Positions 19,290-27,836 of a stretch of DNA of 29,256 bases are shown here, in pieces. Source of the stretch: Sperchopsis tessellata (taxonomy: Eukaryota > Arthropoda > Insecta > Coleoptera > Hydrophilidae). How positions within the stretch are numbered: position 1 is the stretch's first letter; the number at the start of each line of letters is the position of its first letter. The DNA lies in NCBI GenBank assembly GCA_033557685.1, contig JAWQRN010000467.1, forward strand, positions 1 through 29,256. The letters are read 5' to 3'. Under the pieces are notes generated by a model. The model was not told where the DNA came from. It saw only the letters and a list, made by a program, of their open reading frames with translations, and searched no databases. The translations under genes and the position numbers were made by a program.

Positions 19290-20317
19290 ATAAATTCGAT
19301 AAAATAGTTTTCCGAGAGGAAGAGAGAGTAGAACCATTATCACGATTCAGATTTTCCGGATGCTTATATATTTCAATGAACTTCTTATTATTCTAGGGAA
19401 GCAAATAGAAGATATGGAGAGAACTTTTATGTCCTTAAAAAGGACATACGGCCTGATTATAGATATAGCAAACTGTTTGGGACGGATTTGCCTTTCATGC
19501 TCTCTACAGCGAGTGGAGATCATTATGTTTGTCTGACCTATGTACACTAAGCAACATGTACATGGAATTCTGTATACTCCATCGGATTGCAAAGGAATTG
19601 AATCTTTCGAAGAACGAATTATTTCGCTTATTTTTATATTTTATATTTTAGGTCGGAAAATAGTTTTGATAGAATGTTTGAGGAGTAAACATGCTATCTT
19701 CTCTGACGTGTTTTGCACGTATGACAAGTAAGCATGTTCAATAATATCCAGGTTCTGGCTAGAAGGAGCGGGATATTTAAAACGCTGGGTAGCCCTTTGT
19801 ATAACCGAAGATTTGTACCCGTCGGTCATGAGCGCATTCTTGACCCTACTAAGTTCTTTGGATAAATTATCTCTTTGGCTGAGACTGATAGCTCTATAGA
19901 CCAGAAAATTGATTACTGGCATTCTCTGAGAAAGGCGATGTAAAGTTGTGGGGTGGAGGTACCAATTAATGCGCGTGGACTTGAGATAGATTGAATGGCC
20001 TAGTGTGCCATCAACACGCTTTACAACAAGGCGTCCAAAAACGGGAGAGCCCCAGATAGCTCAACTTCCATTGTGAATTGGATATCGGTGTGGTGACTAT
20101 TAATTTGTCGTAGGAAATCTCAAGAGTGTCCAAATCATGGAGCCATATCACCAAAGTGTCATCCACATATCTAAACCAATAATTCGGTTTCATGTAAGCA
20201 AAAGATAAAACTTGTTCCTCGAAAGCTTCTATCAAAATGTTTGCAATGACCGAGGAGAGTGGAGATCCAATAGCGGCACTAGAAGTTTATTCATAGGACT
20301 CACCACGGAACAAAAAG
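19290..20317 (-). pseudogene. Penelope-like RT and GIY-YIG endonuclease, degenerate
   Basis: Minus strand, nearly continuous homology in changing frames. RT palm: SSAAIGSPLSSVIANILIEA (about 20285-20225, motif B) and WFRYVDDTLVIW (20180-20145, catalytic YVDD intact). Then VVKRVDGTLGHSIYLKSTRI and a YLHPTTLH segment (20035-19930), and the connector open frame 19922-19641 ending AYLSYVQNTSEKIACLLLKH then SIKTIFRPK. The GIY-YIG nuclease follows: GVYRIPCTC, LVYIGQT and STRCREHERQIR (19580-19480), then SRKT near 19305. The nuclease is thought to cut target DNA for TPRT-like insertion. The RT motifs before motif B are missing, and stops disrupt the frame. Confidence 0.9.
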
Positions 20318-20890
20318 TATGTCGATCTCAGGCATATTTCTGATAAGACAAACCCTGATCTATGGATGCCATGTATGGAGATTCATCAGTGATACCGAGA
20401 TGAAGAGGATCGAGACCACCCATTTGAAGTTCCTGAGGATGTTTCCGAACGCGCCATGGTTTACGAACAACAAAAATGTCAGACTGAGAGCTAGAACAGG
20501 GACAATCGTGGACTTCATCGAAGAACTAGGGGAAATTTTCTACAATCTGATACTGAGATAGAAGCTATTCACCAGAGGGATAGCAGCTTACATCAGGGAA
20601 AACGCGCCTTTCCGGATTCGACATCGATTATCGCATAGAAGATTCATCTAGGGCAACCCAGAAGGATGTGCCTAGCCGCCAAGTAGAGACAACCACTGGG
20701 AAGACCTTGGTTAAGTGAGTTAATTGTATATTATTTAGGTTTAGGTATCTATTTGTTACCTTGTAATTAATAAATTGATCATGGTATCATCTTAGGAACT
20801 ATATTAGATTTGATAAATTACTTAGTTAGCTATTATAATAGGGTATACATGAATTGTATATACTTAAGTTATGGACAATAAATATTTTCG
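20318..20890 (+). pseudogene. Jockey-type LINE 3' fragment inserted in the PLE
   Basis: The open frame 20319-20561 reads IRQTLIYGCHVWRFISDTEM, KRIETTHLKFLRMFPNAPWF and FIEELGEIFY, continuing in the same frame after a stop with LFTRGIAAYIRENAPFRIRH and RLSHR. This is the C-terminus of a Jockey-group LINE (RP.L.YGC.VW...K..Q..FLR....APW). A 3' untranslated region with AATAAA-like words near 20764 and 20878 follows to an A-rich end at about 20890. The fragment is strongly 5'-truncated, as usual for LINE insertions, and opposes the surrounding PLE in orientation. Exact junctions are uncertain. Confidence 0.78.
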
Positions 20891-20935
20891 AATCAAAATC
20901 GAAAATCTTTTATTCTATGACTGACACTTCACACT

Positions 20936-21035
20936 TAGCACTTTTTAGAGCTGGTCGGCACGTGCATCTAGCACTTTTCAGAGTTTCATGGCAATCTATA
21001 ATTAGCACTTTTAAGACCTACATATCTTGATAATG
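20936..21035 (+). repeat. Triple TAGCACTTTT phased repeat in the PLE terminus
   Basis: TAGCACTTTT starts at 20936, 20969 and 21003, that is, every 33-34 bases, each followed by an AGA-containing word. It is located just outside the hammerhead-like core in the PLE end. The sequence between the units is only weakly conserved. Confidence 0.7.
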
Positions 21036-21061
21036 TTCCCAGCAACAGTGGACGAAACGTC
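21026..21061 (+). ncRNA. Hammerhead-like ribozyme motif, PLE inverted terminus
   Basis: Plus strand: CTTGATAAT, then helix II GTTC...GGAC (one G:U) with an AGCAACA-containing loop, then GAAA, ACGT and GTC. The 3' core GGACGAAACGTC is perfectly hammerhead-like. Helix III would be the self-complementary ACGT shared between two molecules, as proposed for PLE hammerheads, which act as dimers. The first box is TTGATAA rather than CTGANGA, with one extra base before helix II. It points opposite to the PLE reading direction. Confidence 0.6.
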
Positions 21062-21102
21062 GACAAAAACAAAAGCCAACAGTCAGTTATATCCCGGAAA
21101 AC

Positions 21103-21968
21103 TTGAAAATAGTTGTTCGCACAAATATGTGCTACCGAACACAAATAAAATACACCTAATTCTACATAAATCATTGGGAAATCTGTCGACTGATAAATAG
21201 TTATAGAAATTTGGAATCCCAACATCCATATATTTTTTTTTAATTCGAAATCACACTGAATTACGATTATTTCCAGTTGTAAACTGTCATCGACAGTTTC
21301 AACATCGATAGAATGAGAAGTAAATAGATAAAATTGATTTTCATATTTCTTGAAAACCAAAAATCTTGTTTCGAATTTATTTTTTTATAATTTAATTTGA
21401 TTGGCATATTCTGAAATGATTAATGACTGACAACACTCAAAATAAGATAAATTTTCTCTTTGATTTTGTTTTGTTAAAGTAATAATTTCTGTATGAAAAC
21501 TTTAATATTGTTATATTACATGCTAACTACATGATGTTTGTCTTGTAGTTTTAGGTTAAGCTGACTGAGGTAAATTGTAATGTCAACTGAAAACACCAGG
21601 TCCTTTATTCATTGATCATCTTTTAATATTCCACATTCATAATCTCTTAAAAACCACATGACTGGAAAGCCATCAGTTTCTGTGTAATAAGGTAGATCGG
21701 TGTATTTACTTCACGTATCTTCAAAAAATTTACTAAATTGGCGATGATTAAACCCACGAACACGAATATAATTTACAATTTTAGTGAAATTTTTAGCACA
21801 TATTTAAAACTTGGAGGACAATGTTTGCTAATGAATAATCAATGAAAATATTTAGAATAAGTATTATCTTGTTCTTTGAATTTTTCTTTTTAATTTATAA
21901 CAACTTCTTTAATAGCACCAGTGACAACAGGAGCACCATCTGTTACAAGCCAAAGTAGCTTTTTTAAC
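21103..21968 (-). pseudogene. hAT transposase piece 2 of 3 (GTF2IRD2-like middle)
   Basis: Minus strand, from the BEL insertion down to the PLE insertion. Readable are LVTDGAPVVTGAIKEVV (about 21950-21900; family form TDGAP.MTG.K.G), a CIIHQ(Q)TLSSK segment, FTKIVNYIRVRGFNHRQFSK then FFED (21790-21725), DLPYYTE, and KDLVFSVDITIYLSQLNLKL then QDKHHVV (21605-21530). The open frame 21360-20986 continues with SIDVETVDDSLQLEIIVIQC DFELK, and in a shifted frame FGSTYLCEQLFS at 21141-21106, the dimerisation-domain signature. This order equals that of the hAT transposase domesticated in vertebrate GTF2IRD2 and widespread in insects. Stops throughout mark it as a fossil. Confidence 0.85.
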
Positions 21969-22528
21969 TATTACCGCCGAAAACTTTCACTCTGATTTTT
22001 CCTCAAAAGCGATAGTTATGCCTCCCAACGGTGTTATCGGTCATATACTCTGGTGATTTCATTAACCGCCATAAAACTAAGGCTATTGTTAATTTCATAT
22101 ACAATTTTTGCACCCCCTTTCGAAAAGGTCGTACTTAGACTAGTTCGCAATTATGAGTCACTTTGCACGCATTGCTTGTCATTGTTAAATAGACATACAA
22201 TAGGGGAAAGTCCAAAACGGAAACAACCAACTATCTATAAAAGTCCCCCATTATATGTATAATATGGAACACCCCTACTCCTTAACAACATATTCACTGT
22301 TAAATAGTACCAAGGCCACTTTAAAGGTAGTGTTTTTTATCTTCTCGTAACAACAATTGTTTTATTAAGTGCGTTATTCCTTATTCTTATGTCTTATCCC
22401 GCCCTGAACCCTGGTTACAACAAGATTGATAACACCAGCAGCTCCCAGAGGAATCACCGCAACAAACTATTTATGAAAAAATAATTGTAATTTGCTATCG
22501 AAGGAATTATTCATACATTTACGTTCCA
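21969..22528 (+). repeat. 5' LTR of BEL/Pao copy A
   Basis: 560 bp, aligned by eye to the 3' LTR along its length: ACCGCCGAAAACTTTCACTC at the start, CCCTTTCGAAAAGGTCG in the middle, CCCGCCCTGAACCCTGG and CGTTCCA at the end. Substitutions and small indels are many, so the insertion is old. It carries an extra 106-bp segment (22193-22298) between two copies of TGTTAAATAG that is absent from the 3' LTR and contains a TATAAAAG word. The LTR start has decayed from TGT to TAT. Confidence 0.9.
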
Positions 22529-22560
22529 TTTTTTGGTCATTCGAACCGGATAACCGCTAT
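22529..22560 (+). other. Primer-binding-site region of BEL/Pao copy A
   Basis: The bases right after the 5' LTR, TTTTTTGGTCATTCGAACC, have the TGG-then-TTCGA form expected of a tRNA-complementary primer site after a short T spacer in BEL elements. The tRNA species cannot be assigned by eye. Confidence 0.5.
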
Positions 22561-23069
22561 TTCACTCGTACTTATGTTTATTTTCAGTCGCATTGTTGTT
22601 ATGTGCTCGCATTTTCGTGTTTAAAAATAGATAACTGTTTTCAAATATCCCTTTGTGATTCTTGTTAGCTAACAGTTACTTAGTAATACCTTTTAACTTA
22701 TACCTCGTATTTGTATATATAAAAATACCACCAACACGCAATAATCGATCCCCTGTACGTTTTGATCACTATTTTATTAGACCATCTAAAACGCAGGCTT
22801 GAGAATGTTTTAACCGTTGGAGAGCTTGCTGAAATGGATTCGGTCACTTTGAAGCTTTAAGCGAGTATGTACCAGAGTTATACCAGTCTATAGAAACATC
22901 TGCAAAGGCATTAATAAAGGTTTGAAATGAAAATAGCAACAATATTGTAAAAGTTTCCGTATTTTTCCTTCGGGAAGAATGTGACGAAATTCGTAGTCAA
23001 ATTAACATTATAAAACTTCAAATCTCAAAGTCAAATTCGACGTATTCTAACTACATCGACTCAAGCCGT

Positions 23070-23565
23070 AAACTCGCAGGTCAAACAATCAAAGATTGAT
23101 TTGCCTTGCTTTTCTGGAGAGGATTTATCTGACTGGCCACCATTCAAAGAATACCCATCGCTGGCAGGCATCACAAAGTTTCACTACCTGCGTAGATCAT
23201 TGCATTAATCCGCTTTATCGCTCATAAAAAATCTGCCGGTTGTACCAGCTAATTATTGTGTGATCTGGAAAACTGTTATAAATATATCCGACAATCCCCG
23301 CTTAGTAGCTACACAATACATGGACAAACTTTTAAATTTGGAACCCTTGGGCAATCGACCATAGTCAGGATTAATGCAAGCTGTTGTCAACGAGAAAAGG
23401 GAAGCCTTTCATAGTCTTAATTTGCAAGATGGAACTGGGTATCCGTTACTCAGTATTATACTTAGATTGGATGATCTTCTACACGCAGATTTTTTGAAAC
23501 TGAAATTGCAAAACAAAGACATCTTCCAAATTTTGTCCAGTTGATTTCTTGCAAACACAATGAAA
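23070..23565 (+). pseudogene. BEL/Pao gag (DUF1759-type), degenerate
   Basis: The plus strand reads KIDLPCFSGEDLSDWPPFKE followed, after a lesion, by GITKFHYLRR (family form LP.FSG....W..F......L....KF.YL), then LPVVPANYCVIWKTV with NPRLVATQYMDKLLNLEPLG (23230-23350), and after a stop LMQAVVNEKREAFHSLNLQD, LLSIILRLDDLLHADFLKL and KLQNKD. This is the diagnostic series for Pao/BEL gag. The protein would form the particle that packages element RNA. The start at about 22800 is too eroded to place an ATG. Confidence 0.85.
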
Positions 23566-23689
23566 AATCGTAAATAACTGAATATTATACTGTACTACCT
23601 AATACACATCGTAAAACCACTTCGCTACTAACCAGTTCGGTGTCGAACATCGCATTTAAGCTAATGAAAAATGAAGCCCTTACTCCGCA

Positions 23690-24150
23690 ATAACGCTTTG
23701 ATATTGTCAAATCAAAGAATTAATGTTATAATGATCTCTTGTCGCAACAAATTTCAAAAAAATTGTAAATCTACACAAAAATATCGCATATGGACATCTT
23801 ATCACACATTACTTCATTTAAAAACGTGTCAATCATATGAAACATCCCCTTTGGATGCTACTGAAACATTATCATGTCATGTATCGAGGTAGTACCTATG
23901 AACTATTGGGAACTGCTATCGTAAAAGTTGCAGACCATCAAAATAACCTATGAGGGCAATTATTGACCCATGCTCGAACATATCTATAATTACACAGAAG
24001 TAGTACGTATTACCGCATATCACCTCGAATCTACCGGAAAGAGCACTGCCATCGTCGATTACCTTTAACTAACCCTAATTTTGGTGAATCGGTACCCATC
24101 AATTTTCTGTTAGGAGGAGACTTGTACACTGTAAATCATCCGCGTGACCC
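23690..24150 (+). pseudogene. BEL/Pao zinc knuckle and aspartic protease remnant
   Basis: The open frame 23671-23892 contains SCRNKFQKNCKSTQKYRIW and SYHTLLHLK, the second zinc knuckle and HTLLH motif, with some cysteines lost. After a short gap, TAIVKVADHQNNL appears (23915-23955), followed by RAIIDPCS, the catalytic DPG.Q motif of the DUF1758 protease with Gly changed to Cys. NFLLGGDLYTV near 24105-24130 corresponds to the LLIG.D motif near the end of the protease domain. The corresponding knuckle in copy B (CSHCKEEHRIYSC) is better preserved. Confidence 0.78.
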
Positions 24151-24285
24151 ACTATCCTAGATTACATCATAATGAAAATATTCTCCCATTTCACTCCCTC
24201 TAGTGCTACAAGCTTTTTAATAAACTCGGTCCCTACCTTGGAATCCATTAATTCTCCTATATTGAGCCCTAACGATGCTCAATAA

Positions 24286-24609
24286 ATGCATTTCACACAG
24301 TCTCATACGGGAGATCCTACAGGAAACCCACCACAAGCATTCGCAAACCACAGGACTGACGTTCTTGTTCGCTTCAAAAGGTTAGAAGCAAAACTTGGAA
24401 ATAACAAGTCCTTTTATGATGATTATGACACATTTATGCACAATAAGAGAACTGGGAGTCATGTTAAGATTTTCTCAAAATGTGTTCATCAAAACACAGA
24501 CCGCATTATTCAAATCATTGGAGAGTCTTCCCTATATATTGACACTAAGCAAAATCACGTAGATCTTGCATCCAGAGGACTTCTTCCCTCACTCTTGCAA
24601 GACTATTAA
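24286..24609 (+). pseudogene. BEL/Pao pol fragment with RT domain deleted
   Basis: One open frame of 107 codons joins two distant pol segments. FTQSHTGDPTGNPPQAFANH and LVRFKRLEAKLGNNKSFYDD with YDTFMHNK correspond to the stretch before the RT palm in BEL pol (H.RD..GRY....ALKRL..LE.RL......Y..FM.EY). After GSHVKIFSKCVHQN it becomes NHVDLASRGLLPSLLQDY, from the RNase H-integrase linker (NPAD.ASRG). The RT palm and RNase H between them are deleted without breaking the frame. Whether the resulting peptide was ever made is unknown. Confidence 0.8.
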
Positions 24610-24819
24610 TTATGGTGTTCCGGGCCCCATGGGGCCAGACTCTTGGCTCCTAGTACGATTCACAAAATTTGCTAAATCAGACCCATTTTGATAATGCTGC
24701 GCTTCCATACTCCACCCGCACAGCCTTAGTATTAAGTTTTCTCTTATCATTAATTTAGTTAGTTTTAGCATTATTTAGCCTAGTTTTGTTTTTTGTGTAT
24801 CGTTATTATGTTTTCCCTG

Positions 24820-24841
24820 GGAGTAACATAGCCGGGGAAAA
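24820..24841 (+). other. Polypurine tract of BEL/Pao copy A
   Basis: Just before the 3' LTR lies GGGAGTAACATAGCCGGGG then AAAA, with the purine run GGGGAAAA directly abutting TGTAACAGCC. This is the expected plus-strand priming site for second-strand synthesis. Confidence 0.65.
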
Positions 24842-25293
24842 TGTAACAGCCGAAAACGTTCACTCTAATTGTACTCAGAATCAATAATTATGCCTTCCGG
24901 CATGTTCCCGGTCATATTCTCTGGTTTTTCTATCAACTGCAATAAAACTAAGGTTATTGTTAAAAACATGCACCATTTTTACGCCCCCTTTCGAAAAGGT
25001 CGAACTTGGACCAGTTCACAATTTTGAGTCACTCCGTATGCGTAGGTTGTCATTGTTAAATAATACCAACGCCGCATTAAAGTTAGTGTTTTTTTTATCT
25101 TCGCGCACCAACAATTGTTTTATTCAGTGCATTCTTCCTTATTGCGATGTCTTATTCCGCCCTGAACCCTGGTTGCCTTTTACAACCAGATTGATAATAC
25201 CGTTAGCTCCCAGAGGAATCACCACAATAATATATTTATGAACAAATAATTGTAATTTGCTATCAAAAGAAATATTCATACATTTACGCTCCA
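24842..25293 (+). repeat. 3' LTR of BEL/Pao copy A
   Basis: 452 bp, starting TGTAACAGCC and ending CGCTCCA (TG...CA), followed by the TTAAC target duplication. It lacks the 106-bp TATA-containing segment of the 5' LTR, and has only a single TGTTAAATA at the corresponding site (25052 region). Confidence 0.9.
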
Positions 25294-25870
25294 TTAACGA
25301 TATATTGTATTTATTCAAAATTTCCATAAGTACATAGGAATAATATCTAGACTCTTCACTTACTTTTGAGTTCACGTCACATCCGCGAATAAAAAGAGAT
25401 AAAAGAGCGTCCTGTACAACCATACTTTCGTCAATTACAATGGAATAGATCTCAAATGTTGAATTTATTGATTTCAGCTGATTCCTTAAATTCCCTGTTA
25501 TGCCACCAATTCTGCTAGCAATGGTATTTAGAGTTAAGCTAATATTTTTGAATTTCTTTAATTGATCTGGATACTACACTTGCACTACTGTAATAAAACA
25601 TTCGCGAATAAATTCTCATTCAGTGATTGGTTTCGACTTGCCTGCAATTTAATATGGTAACAAATAACCAGTTTTTACAGCAGCTGTATTACCTATCTAT
25701 ATATTATTAAAAGGTTTAGTAAATACACTTTGTTGTTTTTGAAGTGTCAACATTAATGCTGACAATTTATCTTTACGAAGATTGGCAACATGTTTGCAAT
25801 AGTTTTCTTTATGACTTGTACCTTTTAATATTATATTCTATGTAAACTGCAATTGAGTTTATCCATAACA
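25294..25870 (-). pseudogene. hAT transposase piece 1 of 3 (GTF2IRD2-like N-terminal part)
   Basis: Minus strand. The remains of a BED-type finger end with VYIEYNIKRYKSH (about 25840-25805; family form ..EYN.KRH...H), then ANLRKDKLSALMLTLQKQQ and SVFTKPF (25795-25735), AAVKTGYLLPY, SKPITE, EFIRECFITV (25620-25585), and YPDQLKKFKNISLTLNTIA, SRIGGITGNLRNQL, FEIYSIVIDESMVVQDALLS (25455-25400; IDES.D is the family's first catalytic-Asp motif, here with M for T/D), FIRGCDVNSKV, and VLMEILNKYNIS at the BEL junction. Order and spacing are exactly those of the GTF2IRD2-type hAT transposase. Stops occur in the N-terminal part. The open frame 25423-25139 runs on into antisense LTR. Confidence 0.87.
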
Positions 25871-26289
25871 GATATAAAATTTTCTTTTTTCCTGGAATAT
25901 AATAATATTGAAATTTCAATTTTGCTCTTTGGTTTTATATTAGCAAAATCTCAAATAAGTTCTTTGATATTAAATTTTCCACATGCATCGTGTTCTATTG
26001 AAATCATTTGTAATTCTTGCAAACAATTTTCTTTTGCTTTAGTAGATAAATTAATTAAAAATTCTCAAAAGGATTTTTCAGTTGTGGTAATTCAAACTTG
26101 AACCAGTTTTTGGGGGAACTTATTTCGTCATTCAGATAATTTCCGTTTATGTCTTTTCCTTCGTCTGTTAAATTTATTTGTAATATTTACAAGATCATCT
26201 GTATTTAATGAAGTAAAATTGTTTATAAATTAGAAATGATTATTATCAACTTTTAATTATTCAATCGTTCGTTTATACGTGAATGCTTT
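25871..26289 (-). pseudogene. Unassigned, possibly hAT-like coding remnant
   Basis: The minus strand is partly open and reads WFKFELPQLKNPFENFLINL then STKAKENCLQELQMISIEHD (about 26110-26000) and FNIKELI. The NPF and the following pattern recall the segment before the C-terminal domain of ZBED5-type hAT transposases, or could belong to the ZMYM1-like remnant upstream (NLTDEGKDINGNYL near 26190). The assignment is uncertain. The plus-strand open frame 25853-26101 is its shadow. Confidence 0.4.
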
Positions 26290-27180
26290 GTCCAAAATTG
26301 TGTAGAAAAACTATTCAAACTGGATCTTCTGGTGACTGTATTGGTTCATCCACATGTTCTTGATCAATATTTGGAAATGTAGCTTCAATATCAAGTTCTT
26401 CACATAGCTGCCGTGCATTCTCTAACAGTTTATTTTAACTTGCTACAGAAGAACTAGAAGTTGAAACATACCTTCTTAAATTATAGATGACGATAACGAA
26501 AAATTCGCATTTAAATTTTGTAATATCTTTCTCGCTGGATTAATGTTAGTTAATAAAGCAAACCATAATACAAGATAACAAAGAAATTCAAAATTTTTCT
26601 ATTTATTACATAAAATATTTTCTTCACCTCGTGTTTCTTTTGACATTGATTCATCATTATAAATTTCAAACATTAGTCATAAATTTCGCCAATTTGAAAT
26701 CGTAAGGATCCCGAGGCGTCAATGCAAGTTTCCCATCGTGTACCAGCTATGGCCTTTAAAAAATTTCCCAACGTCTCGATGATTTTAAAAATAATAATTC
26801 CTGTATTATTCCAAATAAAGGTATTATTTCAGCATTCCCTTTTGCTGCATCGTTAACTACCAATCTTGTAGTTTGCTTATAAAAATATTACAAGTCATTT
26901 GTCGGTTGAGTCACTAGCTGATAGAAATCTTAATAAAATGTTCTGCAATGGACACTACTTCCTCTTAACATGAAACAAAACGAATTATCACCTTCATTTT
27001 ATCAACGTGCTTGTCATCCTTGGTACAATAAAATACAATAGAATATTTTGCTCTTTTGATAGCTGGTAGAATATTTACTGCAATATTATTTTCCAAAAAA
27101 TTGAAAATTTCATTTTGGATATATTAGCTTAAATAGTTCTTCTTTTTATATGTGTGGCACAACTGGATCAAATTTACCAA
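26290..27180 (-). pseudogene. hAT-type transposase remnant (ZMYM1/DUF4371-like)
   Basis: Minus strand. A DUF4371 segment is readable as YIQNEIFNFLENNIAVNIL, PAIKRAKYSIVFYCTKDDKH, VDKMKVIIRFV and SIAEHFIK (27125-26930; family form IQNE.I......I...I..AKY.S...D.T.D.SH..Q....RYV). Later come AGTRWETCIDASGSLRFQIG EIYD (26740-26675; family TRW..R..A......Q), and NARQLCEELDIEATFPNIDQ E with EPIQSPEDPV (26425-26320; family ...LA.EL.IE..FP). The C-terminal dimerisation domain (FPNL..A.RI..T.P...A..ERSFS) is not found. This family, related to zinc finger MYM-type protein 1, is abundant in insects and vertebrates. Multiple stops show it is dead. Confidence 0.78.
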
Positions 27181-27540
27181 AGAATTCTATTTATTTCAAA
27201 GAGTTTCTATTATGTTAAAAATATATAATTTTTGTTTTTCTCAATCAATTGTTGTTTTATTCTTAAGATGTTTGGCAAATATGCGTCACTGTTTTAATTA
27301 TGTTATGTGACTAACCTGTTTGGTGTATGCGAAGTGCAGTAGATTAGTTTCTCGGATGTTTGTAATCGTTTGACACAAATCAGCTTTCCGAATCAGAAAA
27401 CCATTTGCAGCAAAAACAGAACACACAATCTTTGGAAGATGAATAGACTAACTTTCATTTCTGGGATATGTAACTTATTTTTTTATATGACCTGATTCTG
27501 TTAGAATGATCCTTAATTTATTTGTCATTGTCGCCAATTT
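27181..27540. other. A+T-rich spacer
   Basis: No open frame with a recognisable motif on either strand. The first hundred bases may be the eroded 5' part of the ZMYM1-like element. Confidence 0.4.
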
Positions 27541-27836
27541 GCAGGATCATCTAGTTCACCTACCGGATGGCACTATTCCATCTCAACTAAACTCGGAATG
27601 AAAGAGTCATCATCTTCAGTATCGAAATTAGTTGAGTGCGATGATCAAGATTTACCGATATTTAATAGTAATATTAAATACAGAAGAAGTTCTCCTGATG
27701 TAATCTGGAATCATAATACAGTACGTCTACTAGCACGGAAGGGCGGGGTGGGCAGCCACCTCGAACGACGTCTTGCCTTCCTTACACTTGCGCACGAACG
27801 AAAACCTATGTTTAAATTTTGTAAATACGGGTACTA
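27541..27836 (+). CDS. Hypothetical short protein or exon, possible Myb/SANT-like start
   Basis: An open plus-strand frame runs from at least 27541 to a TAA at 27836, with the first ATG at 27598. Upstream of the ATG it is still open (SSSPTGWHYSISTKLG) and is preceded by TTTGCAG, a possible 3' splice acceptor at 27542. The protein is serine-rich and acidic (ESSSSVSKLVECDDQDLPIF) and then reads SSPDVIWNHNTVRLL, which resembles the first helix of Myb/SANT-like DNA-binding domains (W....T..LL). After residue 46 the sequence changes character to a G+C-richer stretch (GGVGSHLERR) with no match, perhaps past an exon or insertion boundary. Function unknown. It could be a domesticated or transposon-linked gene piece. 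Confidence 0.3.

Larger units (their letters stand above)
19161..21102 (-). mobile_element. Penelope-like element with inverted termini
   Basis: The element lies inside the C-terminal codons of a hAT transposase. Both ends carry the same sequence of about 130 bp in inverted orientation: 19161 reads GGTTTCCGGGATATAACC and the reverse complement from 21102 reads GTTTTCCGGGATATAACT, each followed by the GTTGGCTTTT word and a hammerhead-like core. Coding sequence (RT then GIY-YIG) occupies 20317-19290 on the minus strand. The RT is 5'-truncated where a plus-strand Jockey LINE fragment (20318 to about 20890) adjoins it. I found no target-site duplication. Inverted or pseudo-LTR termini are a known PLE property. 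Confidence 0.82.
21969..25293 (+). mobile_element. BEL/Pao LTR retrotransposon copy A with both LTRs
   Basis: A 3,325-bp element bounded by TTAAC at 21964-21968 and again at 25294-25298, a 5-bp target-site duplication. LTRs run 21969-22528 and 24842-25293. Between them, the plus strand carries primer-binding-site and gag, zinc-knuckle, protease and short pol remnants. RT and most of integrase are deleted, so it is about half the usual BEL length. It interrupts a GTF2IRD2-like hAT transposase, and removing it joins KYNIS (minus strand, about 25310) to LVTDGAP (about 21950) with the expected few residues between. Confidence 0.92.
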
